From Streptomyces sp. NRRL F-5630 (GTDB taxonomy: Bacteria; Actinomycetota; Actinomycetes; Streptomycetales; Streptomycetaceae): a stretch of DNA of 59,911 bases. Below the pieces are notes generated by a model that was not told the origin of the DNA, searched no databases, and saw only the letters and a program-made list of their open reading frames with translations. The translations under genes were made by a program, and so were the position numbers. Location of the stretch: positions 1 to 59,911 of the forward strand of contig NZ_JOGO01000044.1 of NCBI RefSeq assembly GCF_000719475.1, in the 5' to 3' direction. How positions within the stretch are numbered: the first letter of the stretch is position 1; every line of letters begins with the position of its first letter. This document shows, one piece after another, positions 1-8,520 of the stretch.

Positions 1-143
1 CCCCCGGACCCCGCACGGCCCCCGCGCCGCGCGGTCGCACCACCGCACGGCCACGCCCTGCCCGTGGCCGTGCGTTCCGCCCCGCCGCCCCGCCGGGACC
101 CGCCCGCGCCGGAGCGGCCGAACGTCCCTCACTGGAGCACACC

Positions 144-1418
144 TTGTCCGCATCAGGACCGAAGCCGGCAAGCCCCTTCAAGCAACCGAAGGCCGTCTGG
201 GCCGTCGCGTTCGCCTGCGTCATCTCCTTCATGGGCATCGGCCTCGTCGACCCGATCCTCCCCGCCCTCTCCACGAGCCTCGAAGCGACGCCGAGCCAGG
301 TCTCGCTGCTCTTCACGAGCTACCTCGTCGTGACGGCCGTCGCGATGCTCTTCTCCGGCTTCGTCTCCAGCCGGATCGGGGCCAAGCGGACGCTCGTCGG
401 CGGGCTCGTGGTCATCGTCGTCTTCAGTGCCCTCGCCGGTGCGAGCGGCAGCATCGGCGGCATCGTCGGCTTCCGGGCCGGCTGGGGCCTCGGCAACGCG
501 CTCTTCATCGCGACCTCGCTGGCCGTCATCGTCGGCTCCGCGAGCGGCGGATTCGCCGGCGCGATCATCCTCTACGAGACCGCCCTGGGCATCGGCATCG
601 CGATAGGCCCCCTCCTCGGCGGCGAACTCGGCGCGATCAGCTGGCGCGGGCCCTTCTTCGGCGTCTCCGTGCTCATGGCCATCGCGCTCATCGCGACGAT
701 CGTCCTGGTCCGGCCGACGCCCAAGCCCGCGCGCAAGGCATCCGTCCTGGACCCGCTGAAGGCGCTGCGCCACCGCGGCCTGCTCACGATGGGCCTCATG
801 GCCCTCTGCTACAACTGGGGCTTCTTCACCGTCCTCGGCTACGCGCCCTACCCGATGGAGCTGGACACCCACCAGCTCGGGTACGTCTTCACCGGCTGGG
901 GCCTGCTCGTCGCCTTCTTCTCGGTCTTCGGCGCGCCCTGGCTCCAGGCGAAGCTGGGCGTCGCGAAGGCGCTCTACCTGAACCTGGCGCTCTTCGCCGC
1001 CGACGTCCTCGTCATCGGCCTCAACACCGAGCACCGCACGACCCTCATCGTCGCCGTCATCGTCACCGGCTGCTTCATCGGTATCAACAACACCGTCACG
1101 ACCCAGGCCGTCATGACCGTCTCGCCGGTCGACCGGCCCACCGCCTCCGCCTCGTACGGCTTCGTCCGCTTCATCGGCGGCGGCCTCGCCCCGTACTTCG
1201 CGGGCAAGCTCGCCGACCACTGGAACCTGCACGTCCCGTTCTACGTGGGCGCCGGGGTCGTCGTCCTCGGGATCGTCATCCTCGCCACCGGCCACCGCCT
1301 CCTCGCCGAGGCCGAGCGCGCCCAGGCCGCCGACGCCGCGCACCACAGCGCGAGCGCGAACAAGGAGGAGGAGCTCGTCCGCCAGGCCGAGGCCGAGGAC
1401 CTCGGTTCGGCCACCTGA
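144..1418 (+). CDS. MFS transporter, probable exporter
   Basis: Predicted 12-helix major facilitator superfamily protein of the cytoplasmic membrane, probably a proton-driven exporter; the substrate cannot be told. The 424 residues are hydrophobic from about 20 to 385. The loop 2-3 signature (GFVSSRIGAKR, about residues 72-82) is degenerate and lacks the usual acidic residue. A charged Ala/Glu-rich tail of about 40 residues follows the last helix. I took the TTG start because GGAG (134-137) sits 6 bases upstream and the first helix begins soon after. It stands alone, 338 bases before the sigma-factor gene, with no partner regulator in view. Confidence 0.88.
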   Translation: MSASGPKPASPFKQPKAVWAVAFACVISFMGIGLVDPILPALSTSLEATPSQVSLLFTSYLVVTAVAMLFSGFVSSRIGAKRTLVGGLVVIVVFSALAGASGSIGGIVGFRAGWGLGNALFIATSLAVIVGSASGGFAGAIILYETALGIGIAIGPLLGGELGAISWRGPFFGVSVLMAIALIATIVLVRPTPKPARKASVLDPLKALRHRGLLTMGLMALCYNWGFFTVLGYAPYPMELDTHQLGYVFTGWGLLVAFFSVFGAPWLQAKLGVAKALYLNLALFAADVLVIGLNTEHRTTLIVAVIVTGCFIGINNTVTTQAVMTVSPVDRPTASASYGFVRFIGGGLAPYFAGKLADHWNLHVPFYVGAGVVVLGIVILATGHRLLAEAERAQAADAAHHSASANKEEELVRQAEAEDLGSAT

Positions 1419-1756
1419 GCCGACCGGCCCAGGTCACCGGAAACCCGTACATCCGGCCCCGGACGCCGCGCGTCCTCCGCGCCCGGTGTCCGGGTATTTC
1501 CGTTTATGCGCCGGTATTTCGGTCTCGTTGCCTCGTGCCTGCGCGTGCGTCGGGCGGCCGGAAAGGCACCCCGGCTGTACGCGGCAGGGTCCGGACGGGT
1601 AGACAGGAGTCGTGAACACCGGAGTGAAGGCCCCGTGAGCGGGGCGGCGGAAGCCGCCCGGAAAAAATACGCGAACGGCTGAGTATGACGGCCGGAAGCC
1701 GGGGTACACGGGCCGCAGCGCGCCGCGCGGTGCGGCGCAGGAGCTAGGAGGTTTTC
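1419..1756. other. Intergenic region before the sigma-factor gene
   Basis: No convincing gene lies in these 338 bases. They hold a SigB-type promoter near the downstream end (1683-1707) and the AGGAGG ribosome site at 1746-1751. No clear terminator hairpin for the upstream MFS gene was seen. Confidence 0.5.
1683..1707 (+). promoter_or_regulatory. SigB-type promoter of the sigma-factor gene
   Basis: GTAT (1683-1686), a 15-base spacer and GGGTAC (1702-1707) match the streptomycete SigB consensus GNNT-N14-16-GGGTAY. Transcription would start near 1714, leaving a leader of about 43 bases before the ATG. This suggests autoregulation or control by a related stress sigma factor. Confidence 0.6.
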
Positions 1757-2617
1757 ATGGGTGCGGTAAGGACCGTCACGACAGCGGGAGAACGGACCGA
1801 AGCTGCCCCCGCCCTGCCCGAGATCGCGGAGCCGCACAAGGTGGCTCCCCGGGACGCACGGGAGCTGACCCGGCTCTTCTTCGACCGGCTCGACGCGCTG
1901 GAGGAGGGGACGCGGGAGTACCAGGACGCGCGGAACACGCTTATCGAGATGAACATGTCCCTCGTGCGCTTCGCGGCCCGCCGCTTCCGCAGCCGCGGCG
2001 ACGACATGGAAGACGTCGTGCAGGTGGGCACGATCGGCCTCATCAAGGCGATCGACCGTTTCGAGCTGAGCCGCGAGGTGGAGTTCACGACCTTCGCCGT
2101 TCCTTACATCGTCGGCGAGATCAAGCGCTTCTTCCGCGACACCACCTGGGCCGTGCACGTTCCGCGCCGCCTCCAGGAGGCGCGTGTCGAGCTGGCCAAG
2201 GCCAACGAGGAACTCTCCACGCGCCTCGGCCGGGCACCCAGGGTCTCCGAACTCGCCGCGCTCATGAACCTCAGCGAGGAGCAGGTCGTCGAGGCCCAGA
2301 TCGCGGCCAACGGCTACTCCTCCTCCTCGCTGGACGCGACCATCGGCGGCGAGGACAGCGGCGAGGGCGAGGCGGCCCTCTCCGACTTCATCGGTGCCGA
2401 GGACCCGGGCATGGAACTCGTCGAGGACCTGCACGCCCTGGCCCCGCTCCTCGCCGGCCTGGAGCCGCGCGACCGGCAGATCCTGGAGCTGCGCTTCGGT
2501 CAGGAGCTGACGCAGGCCCAGATCGGCGAGCGTCTCGGCGTCTCGCAGATGCACGTCTCGCGTCTGCTCAACCGCACCCTCAGCACCCTGCGCGCCGGAC
2601 TGATGTCGGAGCGCTGA
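1757..2617 (+). CDS. RNA polymerase sigma factor, SigB/SigF/SigG family
   Basis: Alternative sigma-70 group 3 factor of the SigB/SigF/SigG stress and development type; it directs RNA polymerase to GNNT...GGGTAY promoters and is normally held by an RsbW-like anti-sigma factor. The 286-residue protein has region 2 (about 60-130, with DVVQVGTIGLIKAIDRF and FTTFAVPYIVGEIKRFFRD), region 3 (about 140-190) and region 4 (about 225-282, with the helix-turn-helix LTQAQIGERLGVSQMHVSR). AGGAGG (1746-1751) fixes the ATG. A SigB-type promoter lies upstream and a 19-bp hairpin downstream, so it is probably monocistronic. No anti-sigma gene is adjacent; the nearest RsbW-like protein in the window is at about 17 kb. 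Confidence 0.93.
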   Translation: MGAVRTVTTAGERTEAAPALPEIAEPHKVAPRDARELTRLFFDRLDALEEGTREYQDARNTLIEMNMSLVRFAARRFRSRGDDMEDVVQVGTIGLIKAIDRFELSREVEFTTFAVPYIVGEIKRFFRDTTWAVHVPRRLQEARVELAKANEELSTRLGRAPRVSELAALMNLSEEQVVEAQIAANGYSSSSLDATIGGEDSGEGEAALSDFIGAEDPGMELVEDLHALAPLLAGLEPRDRQILELRFGQELTQAQIGERLGVSQMHVSRLLNRTLSTLRAGLMSER

Positions 2618-2671
2618 GCCCGTCCGCGCGACGACCGGGCCTCCTCCCGCCGTCAGCACGTGACATCCTCG

Positions 2672-2717
2672 CGCCCCCGTCCCCACGGCCCCCTCACCGG
2701 CCGTGGGGACGGGGGCG
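2672..2717 (+). terminator. Hairpin after the sigma-factor gene
   Basis: A perfect 19-bp inverted repeat (2672-2690 with 2699-2717) around an 8-base loop lies 55 bases after the sigma-factor stop. It has no U-tract, as is usual for streptomycete terminators. Confidence 0.8.
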
Positions 2718-2892
2718 TCTCGCGTGCCGGTCCGCCGGGGCGGAGCCTCCGCGACCCACCCCGCCGGACGCCGTGGGCGACCGGCGGGAGAGGCCACACG
2801 GGCCCGGAAAACACAACGTCGACACGATCCGCGAAGGCGGCTACGTTCACCTGGTCCCCGGTGACCCCGGGCCCCCGACCAGGGAGAGACAC

Positions 2893-3447
2893 ATGCCCCT
2901 CGCGCTCTACACGTTCGGCGTCCTGAAGTCGCCGCTCGCCGATCCCGCACCCCTCACGCGCGCGTTCCACGACAGGGGCGCCGCCGTCTACGAGCGGATC
3001 GCCGCCCACCCCGGATACCTCGCGCACGCCGAACCGGCGCCGGGCGGCCGGGGCACGCACTTCGACCTGGACTGGGGCGCGTGGGGGGAGTTCGTCGTCC
3101 CGGACTGGTACGGGAAGGGCCGTACGCCGGAGACCGTCGCCCTGGCCGCGACCCTCTCCCTGTGGACCGGGCCCGGCTCCGCCTTCGACGCCGTCTACGC
3201 CGGTCTCCACCGCGAAGCGCTGAACAGGCGCTCCGACTGGTTCGAGAGGACAGGACACCCGGGCCACGTGCTCTGGTGGGCCCCCGAGGAGGCGATACCC
3301 ACCTGGCGGGACGGGGTCTCCCGGCTGGACCACCTCCACGACCACGGCTCCGCACCTCATGCCTTCACCTTCCAGCGTCTGTTCACCCCGCAGGGGACTC
3401 CGACCGGGCGCGAGCGCACCGGGGCGAAGGGAGAACCCGTCGTCTGA
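2893..3447 (+). CDS. DUF3291 domain-containing protein
   Basis: Conserved protein of unknown function (184 residues) resembling the DUF3291 family, whose fold relates to dimeric alpha-beta barrel monooxygenases; no reaction is established. Supporting stretches are the Trp-rich C-terminal half (HPGHVLWWAPEEAIPTW and AFTFQRLFTP) and the opening LALYTFGVLKSPL. The frame is open upstream to 2773, but GGGAGAG just before ATG 2893 and the onset of conserved-looking sequence make this the likely start. It is monocistronic by position, between the sigma-factor terminator and the convergent DUF1206 gene. Confidence 0.75.
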   Translation: MPLALYTFGVLKSPLADPAPLTRAFHDRGAAVYERIAAHPGYLAHAEPAPGGRGTHFDLDWGAWGEFVVPDWYGKGRTPETVALAATLSLWTGPGSAFDAVYAGLHREALNRRSDWFERTGHPGHVLWWAPEEAIPTWRDGVSRLDHLHDHGSAPHAFTFQRLFTPQGTPTGRERTGAKGEPVV

Positions 3448-3585
3448 GCGCGCGCCCCGCCCGCTCCGTCGCCCCCGAGGCCGCTCGCCGAAGCCCGCGA
3501 CTCTCCGCGTCACACGCCCCGCCCGCTCCGGTCGTCCCGGCGGGAGCACGCACCGCTGGCCCCGGGAGCGCGCACCGGCGCCCGC

Positions 3586-4422
3586 TCACGTCTCCCGGTA
3601 CCGGGCACTCGCCATCGAGAAGGCGCCGTAGCCGAGCAGCCCGATCGCGACGACCACGAGCAGCCACGGACCCGCGGGAGTCTCCGTGAACGAACGGAGC
3701 GTGTCGTCCATGCCCTTGGCCTTCTTCGGCTCGAACTGGTACGCCGCGACGAGGGCGAAGACGCCCGCGGCGCCGAAGAGGACGCCGCGCGCCGTGTTCC
3801 CCGCGATCCCGAGCGCGTCCACGACATGCTCCGTGCGGCGGCTCATCTCGCCGGTCCTGAGGTGCTTGCGGAACTTGCGCAGCACGGCACGGACGACGAG
3901 GCCCACGCCGATACCGACCACCACCGCCCCCGCCACGGCGACGATCCACCGCCCGCCCGGCCAGCCGAGCGCCGTCGCCGTCACGTCCTTCGACTTCTTG
4001 TCCGAGGACCCGCCACCGCCGCTGCCCATCGCGAAGGAGAGCACGGAGTAGGCCACGAAACCGTAGAAGACGGCCCGGCCGAGGGATATGAGTCGCTTGC
4101 CCGCCTTGTCGCCGTCCGTGCCCGAGGCGCCGAAGGCCGCCTCCGACAGCCGCCACAGCGCCATGCCCGCCGTGGCGATGCCGAGCGCCCACAGCAGGAA
4201 GAGACCGAAGGGCTTCTCGGCGATCTCCGCGAGCGCCCCGGAACGGTCCGCCTGTTTGCCGTTCCCGGGGTGGAAGGCGAGTCTGATCGCGATCACGCCG
4301 ATCAGCAGGTAGATGATTCCCCGGGCGACGAACCCGGCACGGGCGGCGCGGTCCACCGCTTTGCTGTCTGCCGCGCGCTCCGCCTTCTGGTGCGCGCGCC
4401 GCGTCGTCGATTCGCTAGTCAT
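3586..4422 (-). CDS. DUF1206 family membrane protein
   Basis: Integral membrane protein of 278 residues, function unknown. Three copies of a two-helix unit typical of DUF1206 can be seen, each opening with an Ala/Gly/Arg-rich start: AARAGFVARGIIYLLIG, LGRAVFYGFVAYSVL and GIAGNTARGVLFGAAG. A Gly/Ser/Lys-rich loop joins repeats 2 and 3. The frame is open to 4749, but the ATG at 4422 precedes a short charged cytoplasmic N-terminus and the first helix, as in relatives. It converges on the DUF3291 gene and points away from the small membrane gene at 4582. Confidence 0.85.
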   Translation of the reverse strand: MTSESTTRRAHQKAERAADSKAVDRAARAGFVARGIIYLLIGVIAIRLAFHPGNGKQADRSGALAEIAEKPFGLFLLWALGIATAGMALWRLSEAAFGASGTDGDKAGKRLISLGRAVFYGFVAYSVLSFAMGSGGGGSSDKKSKDVTATALGWPGGRWIVAVAGAVVVGIGVGLVVRAVLRKFRKHLRTGEMSRRTEHVVDALGIAGNTARGVLFGAAGVFALVAAYQFEPKKAKGMDDTLRSFTETPAGPWLLVVVAIGLLGYGAFSMASARYRET

Positions 4423-4581
4423 GCGGCCCGGTTGCCCCCGCCCGCCGCACGGAAACGGGAAAGCGCTCAGAACGAACACCGTCCGCGCCCAGGCGTGCGC
4501 CGCGGGCGACGGGGCACTCGCACACCGGTCCCGCCGGGACCACGGGCCCGCGCGGCCCGCCGCCCTCCCCCGGGAGACACC

Positions 4582-4755
4582 GTGCTCGCCTATGTCGCCG
4601 CGGCCCTCTTCGCGCTCGCCTACCTGCTGCTCGCCACCGGCACGAGCACCGAGACGTGGTGCTCGCCGACCGCGCTCGGCTTCGTCGGCCTGGCCGTCCT
4701 CGCCGCCCACCTCGGTGGCGCCTCCTCGCGCCTCGGCGGTCGCCGCCACCGCTGA
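4582..4755 (+). CDS. Small two-helix membrane protein (57 aa)
   Basis: Short hydrophobic protein of unknown function. Two membrane segments (LAYVAAALFALAYLLLATG and ALGFVGLAVLAAHLGG) are joined by a short polar loop containing one Cys; the C-terminus is Arg-rich and so likely cytoplasmic. GGGAGA sits five bases before the GTG start, and an 18-bp hairpin follows 57 bases after the stop, which together support a real short gene. The same frame is open far upstream antisense to the DUF1206 gene, but that part has no protein character. Confidence 0.65.
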   Translation: MLAYVAAALFALAYLLLATGTSTETWCSPTALGFVGLAVLAAHLGGASSRLGGRRHR

Positions 4756-4811
4756 GCCTCGCCGCGCGAGAGGCGGAGCTGCCCCGGCGGGGGAGAGGCG
4801 CAGTGGAACGG

Positions 4812-4852
4812 CGGAAGGGGCGCGCGGTCACGAGGACCGCGCGCCCCTTCCG
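4812..4852. terminator. Bidirectional hairpin between convergent genes
   Basis: An 18-bp perfect inverted repeat (4812-4829 with 4835-4852) has a 5-base loop. It lies between the 57-residue membrane gene and the converging baeRF-type gene and can serve both. Confidence 0.85.
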
Positions 4853-4868
4853 GTCGCGTGACGCCGCC

Positions 4869-5979
4869 TCAGTAGCGCAGCACCGCGGCGATCCTGCCGT
4901 GCTCCGCGAGCGCGTCGTCCGGGACGAAGACGACGTCCGCGCCCGTCCCGAGCGCCGTCTCGACGAGCGTGTCGACGATGTCGTCCTCGACGTCCGGGTC
5001 CTCGGGTGACGCGGCGGGGCGCAGGTGGGTGGCCTCCGGGATCGCCGAGACCTGGAAGCCGTCCTCGACGAGGAGGAGGTGGACGCGGCCCTCCTGCACG
5101 TTCTGCCAGATCTCGTCGGTGCCCGCCGCGAACCGTCGCTGCCCGATGCCCTCGCCCAGCCGGTCGAGGGCCGCGCGCCGCTGCTCGGCGGTGTACTTCT
5201 CCCGCGCGGGACGGATGACGTCGAGCAGGAGGTGCCCGGTCAGCTTGTCCGCCCCGGCCCGCTCGACGCGCTCCCCGACGCGCTCCTTGTTCCGGCTGCG
5301 CTCCACGAGCGTGTTGATCTGGTTCGCCGTGCCCACGACGTGCACCGGGCCCTTGCCCGTGCGCAGCGCCTCGGCGAGCTTGTCGTCCACGTCGCGCAGG
5401 TACTGGCGCAGCCGCTCCTCGCGGTACGGGGAGGGCTGGGTGCCGAAGTTCGCCCCCGGCTCCGCGTCCTGGGGGTCGGGCAGTCCGGGCTTCGCGGGGA
5501 AGCCGAAGCCGGTCACCTCGGTGAGCGACTCGCCGGCCCCGTGCCACAGCCTGCTGCCCTCCTCGGACAGGACGAGGACCCAGTACGGGCGCTCGTGCAG
5601 CCACGAGGAGACGAGGTTCCGCGTCAGGTAGGTGTCCGCGACGACGACGCGCTCGGGGGGGCGTGACGGGCAGCTTCCAGACCTCCCAGTCGTTCGCCGA
5701 GGCGAGCAGGAGCGTCCCCTCGGTGATCTCCGACGCGTCCACCGAAGCCGCGGCCTCGTCGATCCGCGCCCCGACGGCCTGGAGCGCCGCCTTGTCCACG
5801 CCGGGATCGTCCGCGAGCCGCTTCTTCGCCTCGGTCACGAGATTGCGCAGCCGGATCGCGTCCTCCGCGCCGTCGGGCGAGGCGGGGTGCGTGGGCAGCA
5901 GCAGCGACACCGCCGGGTACGGGCGCGGGGCGCGCAGCGCGGCCAGGGTGTCCGGGTTCAGCTCGAAGGTGTCTCGCAC
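4869..5979 (-). pseudogene. baeRF-type (eRF1-like) protein gene, frameshifted
   Basis: Bacterial-archaeal release-factor-1-like family; its role in actinomycetes is not established. The N-terminal part (opening RDTFELNPDTLAAL from ATG 5979, about 108 codons to WKLPVTPP) is in one frame. The rest (from ERVVVADTYLTRN through LVSSWLHERPYWVLVLSE to the end at 4869) is in another. The break coincides with a run of seven G (5655-5661); removing one base restores a continuous protein of about 369 residues. Conserved C-terminal sequence such as VHVVGTANQINTLVERSR and GADVVFVPDDAL remains intact. This is either a sequencing or assembly indel in a homopolymer or a recent disabling mutation. Confidence 0.75.
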
Positions 5980-6113
5980 AAGGGGCTCCCACGTGGTCGG
6001 TCCTTGTTGGCCAGGGTGGCACCGCCCGCCCCGGCACGCAGCCCGGAAGGGGCCGGGAGGGCGGGGTGCGCTCCCTGGTGTTCCCGATCGGCGGCCGCCT
6101 ATGATCCCCGGTC

Positions 6114-7322
6114 ATGAGTTCTTCACCGCTTCCCGGCCGCTTCCCCGGGGACTTCCCCTTCGAGGACGGGCAGCGCGCCTCCGACGCCGACAGGGACGTG
6201 GTCGCCGAGCGGCTCAGGGAGGCCGCGGCCGAGGGGCGGATCGACTTCGAGGAGCTGGACGAGCGCCTGGAGGCCGCGCTGAGCGCGCGGACGTACGGGC
6301 AGTTGCGGCCGCTCCTCGCGGACCTGCCGGCGGCACCGGGACCCGTCCCGCCGCCCGCGCCGCCCGCCGGTGAGCCGCTGGAGCTGCGCGGCGGCACCCA
6401 CGGGGTCCGCCGTGCGGGTGAGTGGGCGGTGCCCGCGCACCTCGTGGTGCACGGCGGCCTGGGCGGGGTGGCGCTCGACTTCACGCGCGTACGGACGAGC
6501 CTCGCCGAGATCCTCGTCGAGGTGTACGGCGAGATGGCCGGCGTGCGGATCGTGGTGCCGGAGTCCTGGAGGGTCGAAACCGACGGCGTCGCACCGGGCC
6601 TGGGCGGGGTGCGCGACCGCACGACGCCGCGCCCCGAGCGGGGCGCCCCCCTGCTGCGGCTCACAGGAGCGGCGGGCATCGGCGGCGTGCGGGTCAAGAA
6701 CCCCGGCCGCCTCGAACGCGCCCGCCTCCGCATGAACCCCCCCACGTACCTGACACCACCGCCTGTCCTGCGCGGCAGGCCGCGGCCGGCCCGGGAGAGG
6801 CCCCTCGCGGAAGAAAGCCGTGAGGCCGTCAGCCTCCCGCGCCCCGGGGCCGGAGCATCCCGAGCAGCGCCCGCACCGGTTTGCCCGCCTGCCCGGACAC
6901 CGGCTCGCCGCGCGTCATCCGCTCCGCCGCGCGCGCGATGTTCCGCGCCATCCCGCCGAAGACCACCGCGTGGAACGGCGACACGCTCCACCAGTACACC
7001 TGTCCCGCGAGTCCGCGCGGGTGGAAGACCGCCCGCTGCCGGTACACGGACCGGTCCGGGTCGCCGTCCTCGGCCGGGTCGGCGCGCAGTTCCAGCCAGC
7101 CGAGGCCCGGCATCCTCATCTCGGCGCGCAGCCGCAGCAGTTTCCCGTGCTCGATCTCCTCGACCCGCCAGAAGTCGAGCGAGTCCCCGACCCGCAGCCG
7201 CCGCGCGTCACGGCGCCCCCTGCGCAATCCCACCCCGCCCTGGAGCCGGTCGAGCCAGCCCCGCACGGCCCAGGCGAGCGGGAAGGAGTACCAGCCGTTC
7301 TCGCCGCCGATGCCCTCGATGA
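6114..7322 (+). CDS. DUF1707 / LiaF-like C-terminal domain protein, 3' end uncertain
   Basis: Actinobacterial protein with an N-terminal DUF1707 domain (about residues 18-72, ASDADRDVVAERLREAAAEG and DFEELDERLEAALSARTYG) followed by a cell-wall-active-antibiotic-response (LiaF C-terminal) type beta domain (about 95-205). No membrane helix is seen. Coding character ends near 6750. After that the open frame runs 494 bases antisense through the convincing SDR gene, so the stretch to 7322 is unlikely to be native. A run of seven C (6737-6743) just before offers an explanation: one base fewer would end the protein at TGA 6751-6753, at about 212 residues. TATGAT (6100-6105) lies 8 bases before the ATG, suggesting leaderless translation. 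Confidence 0.6.
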   Translation: MSSSPLPGRFPGDFPFEDGQRASDADRDVVAERLREAAAEGRIDFEELDERLEAALSARTYGQLRPLLADLPAAPGPVPPPAPPAGEPLELRGGTHGVRRAGEWAVPAHLVVHGGLGGVALDFTRVRTSLAEILVEVYGEMAGVRIVVPESWRVETDGVAPGLGGVRDRTTPRPERGAPLLRLTGAAGIGGVRVKNPGRLERARLRMNPPTYLTPPPVLRGRPRPARERPLAEESREAVSLPRPGAGASRAAPAPVCPPARTPARRASSAPPRARCSAPSRRRPPRGTATRSTSTPVPRVRAGGRPPAAGTRTGPGRRPRPGRRAVPASRGPASSSRRAAAAVSRARSPRPARSRASPRPAAAARHGAPCAIPPRPGAGRASPARPRRAGRSTSRSRRRCPR

Positions 7323-8388
7323 CCCGCCACAACGCGGACTCGGGGGCGTTCGTCGCGCGCTGCCGCTCGTCGGTGTAGAGCGAGCCGCCCGCCCAGTCCG
7401 GGTCGGTCGGCAGCGGATCGCTCGGCGCTCCGGGCACGGAGGCGGAGGACCAGCGTGTCGCCACATCGGCCTCGCGCACGCGCTGGAGCGCGAGCCGCAG
7501 CGTCTCGTCGAAGGGCAGGGGGTGACCGGCGCCGTCCGGCACGTACCGGGCGATGTCGTGCTCCGCGCAGACCACCTCGTAGCGCAGTGACTCGGCCAGC
7601 GGTCGCGCGAGACCGCGCGGCACCGGCGTGACGAGGCCGATCCAGTGCGAGGACAGGCGCGGGGTGAGCACGGGGACCGGCACGATGAGGCGCTTGCGCA
7701 GGCCCGCCACCTCCGCGTACCGCTCCATCATGTCCCGGTAGGTCGTCACGTCGGGCCCGCCGATGTCGAAGTCCCTGTCGACGTCCTCGGGCAGTTCGGC
7801 CGCGCCCACGAGGTAGCGCAGCACATCCCGCACGCCGATCGGCTGCACCCGGGTGCTCAGCCAGGTCGGGGTCACCATGACCGGCAGCCGTTCGGTCAGG
7901 TAGCGCAGCATCTCGAAGGAGGCCGAACCGGAACCGATCACGACGGCCGCCCGCAGCACGGCCGTGGGCGTCGGCCCGGCGCGCAGGATGTGACCCACCT
8001 CGGCGCGCGAGCGCAGGTGCGGGGACAGTTCCTCCTCCGGCACCCCGGCAGGCGTGAGGCCGCCGAGGTAGACGAGCCGCCGCAGCCCCGCCGCGCCCGC
8101 CGCCGCGGAGAAGCCGCGCGCCGCCGCGCGGTCCGTCTCCTCGAAGTCCGGGCCCGACGCGAGCGCGTGCACGAGGTAGTAGCCGACCTCCATGCCCTCC
8201 ATCGCGGCCCGCAGGGACGCGGGGTCCGTGACATCCCCCTTGACGATCTCGACACGGTCCGCCCAGGGGTAGTCACGCAGTTTCCCGGGGGTGCGGGCCA
8301 GCGCGCGGACGCTGTGCCCCGCTTCGAGCAGTTCCGGCACGAGCCGGCCGCCGATGTACCCGCTCGCTCCGGTCACCAGACAACGCAC
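6829..8388 (-). CDS. NAD(P)-dependent SDR-type epimerase with DUF2867 domain
   Basis: Two-domain enzyme of 519 residues. An N-terminal atypical short-chain dehydrogenase (Rossmann motif TGASGYIG, about residues 6-13, then GDVTDPASLRAAMEG) covers about 300 residues. A C-terminal DUF2867 module (about 345-510, with GGENGWYSFPLAWAVRG and FHPRGLAGQVYWWSVSPFH) follows. The substrate is unknown; relatives are described as NmrA-like or nucleoside-diphosphate-sugar epimerase-like. The frame is open to 8484, but GTG 8388 with GAGGGAGG upstream and the Rossmann strand right after it is the best start. It points the same way as flotillin/NfeD but is separated from them by a hairpin. Confidence 0.82.
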   Translation of the reverse strand: MRCLVTGASGYIGGRLVPELLEAGHSVRALARTPGKLRDYPWADRVEIVKGDVTDPASLRAAMEGMEVGYYLVHALASGPDFEETDRAAARGFSAAAGAAGLRRLVYLGGLTPAGVPEEELSPHLRSRAEVGHILRAGPTPTAVLRAAVVIGSGSASFEMLRYLTERLPVMVTPTWLSTRVQPIGVRDVLRYLVGAAELPEDVDRDFDIGGPDVTTYRDMMERYAEVAGLRKRLIVPVPVLTPRLSSHWIGLVTPVPRGLARPLAESLRYEVVCAEHDIARYVPDGAGHPLPFDETLRLALQRVREADVATRWSSASVPGAPSDPLPTDPDWAGGSLYTDERQRATNAPESALWRVIEGIGGENGWYSFPLAWAVRGWLDRLQGGVGLRRGRRDARRLRVGDSLDFWRVEEIEHGKLLRLRAEMRMPGLGWLELRADPAEDGDPDRSVYRQRAVFHPRGLAGQVYWWSVSPFHAVVFGGMARNIARAAERMTRGEPVSGQAGKPVRALLGMLRPRGAGG

Positions 8389-8472
8389 CGCGGCCTCCCT
8401 CGGAGTGACGTTCTTCCCACCATGGCATCGGCGGGCGGGGAACGCGCGCTCGCGGGAGGCGAGGTCACGGCC

Positions 8473-8515
8473 GCGTGCGGTCACGGAACGCGCGTGGCGC
8501 TCCGTGACCGCACGC
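8473..8515 (-). terminator. Hairpin after the flotillin gene
   Basis: A perfect 15-bp inverted repeat (8473-8487 with 8501-8515, 13-base loop) begins 5 bases past the flotillin stop on the minus strand, as expected of a terminator. Confidence 0.75.
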
Positions 8516-8520
8516 CGGGC

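Noticed and set aside
153..1346. 397-codon minus-strand open frame
   Set aside because: It lies antisense to a clear MFS gene; its product is Asp/Glu/Arg/Gly-rich, an artefact of high-GC codon bias.
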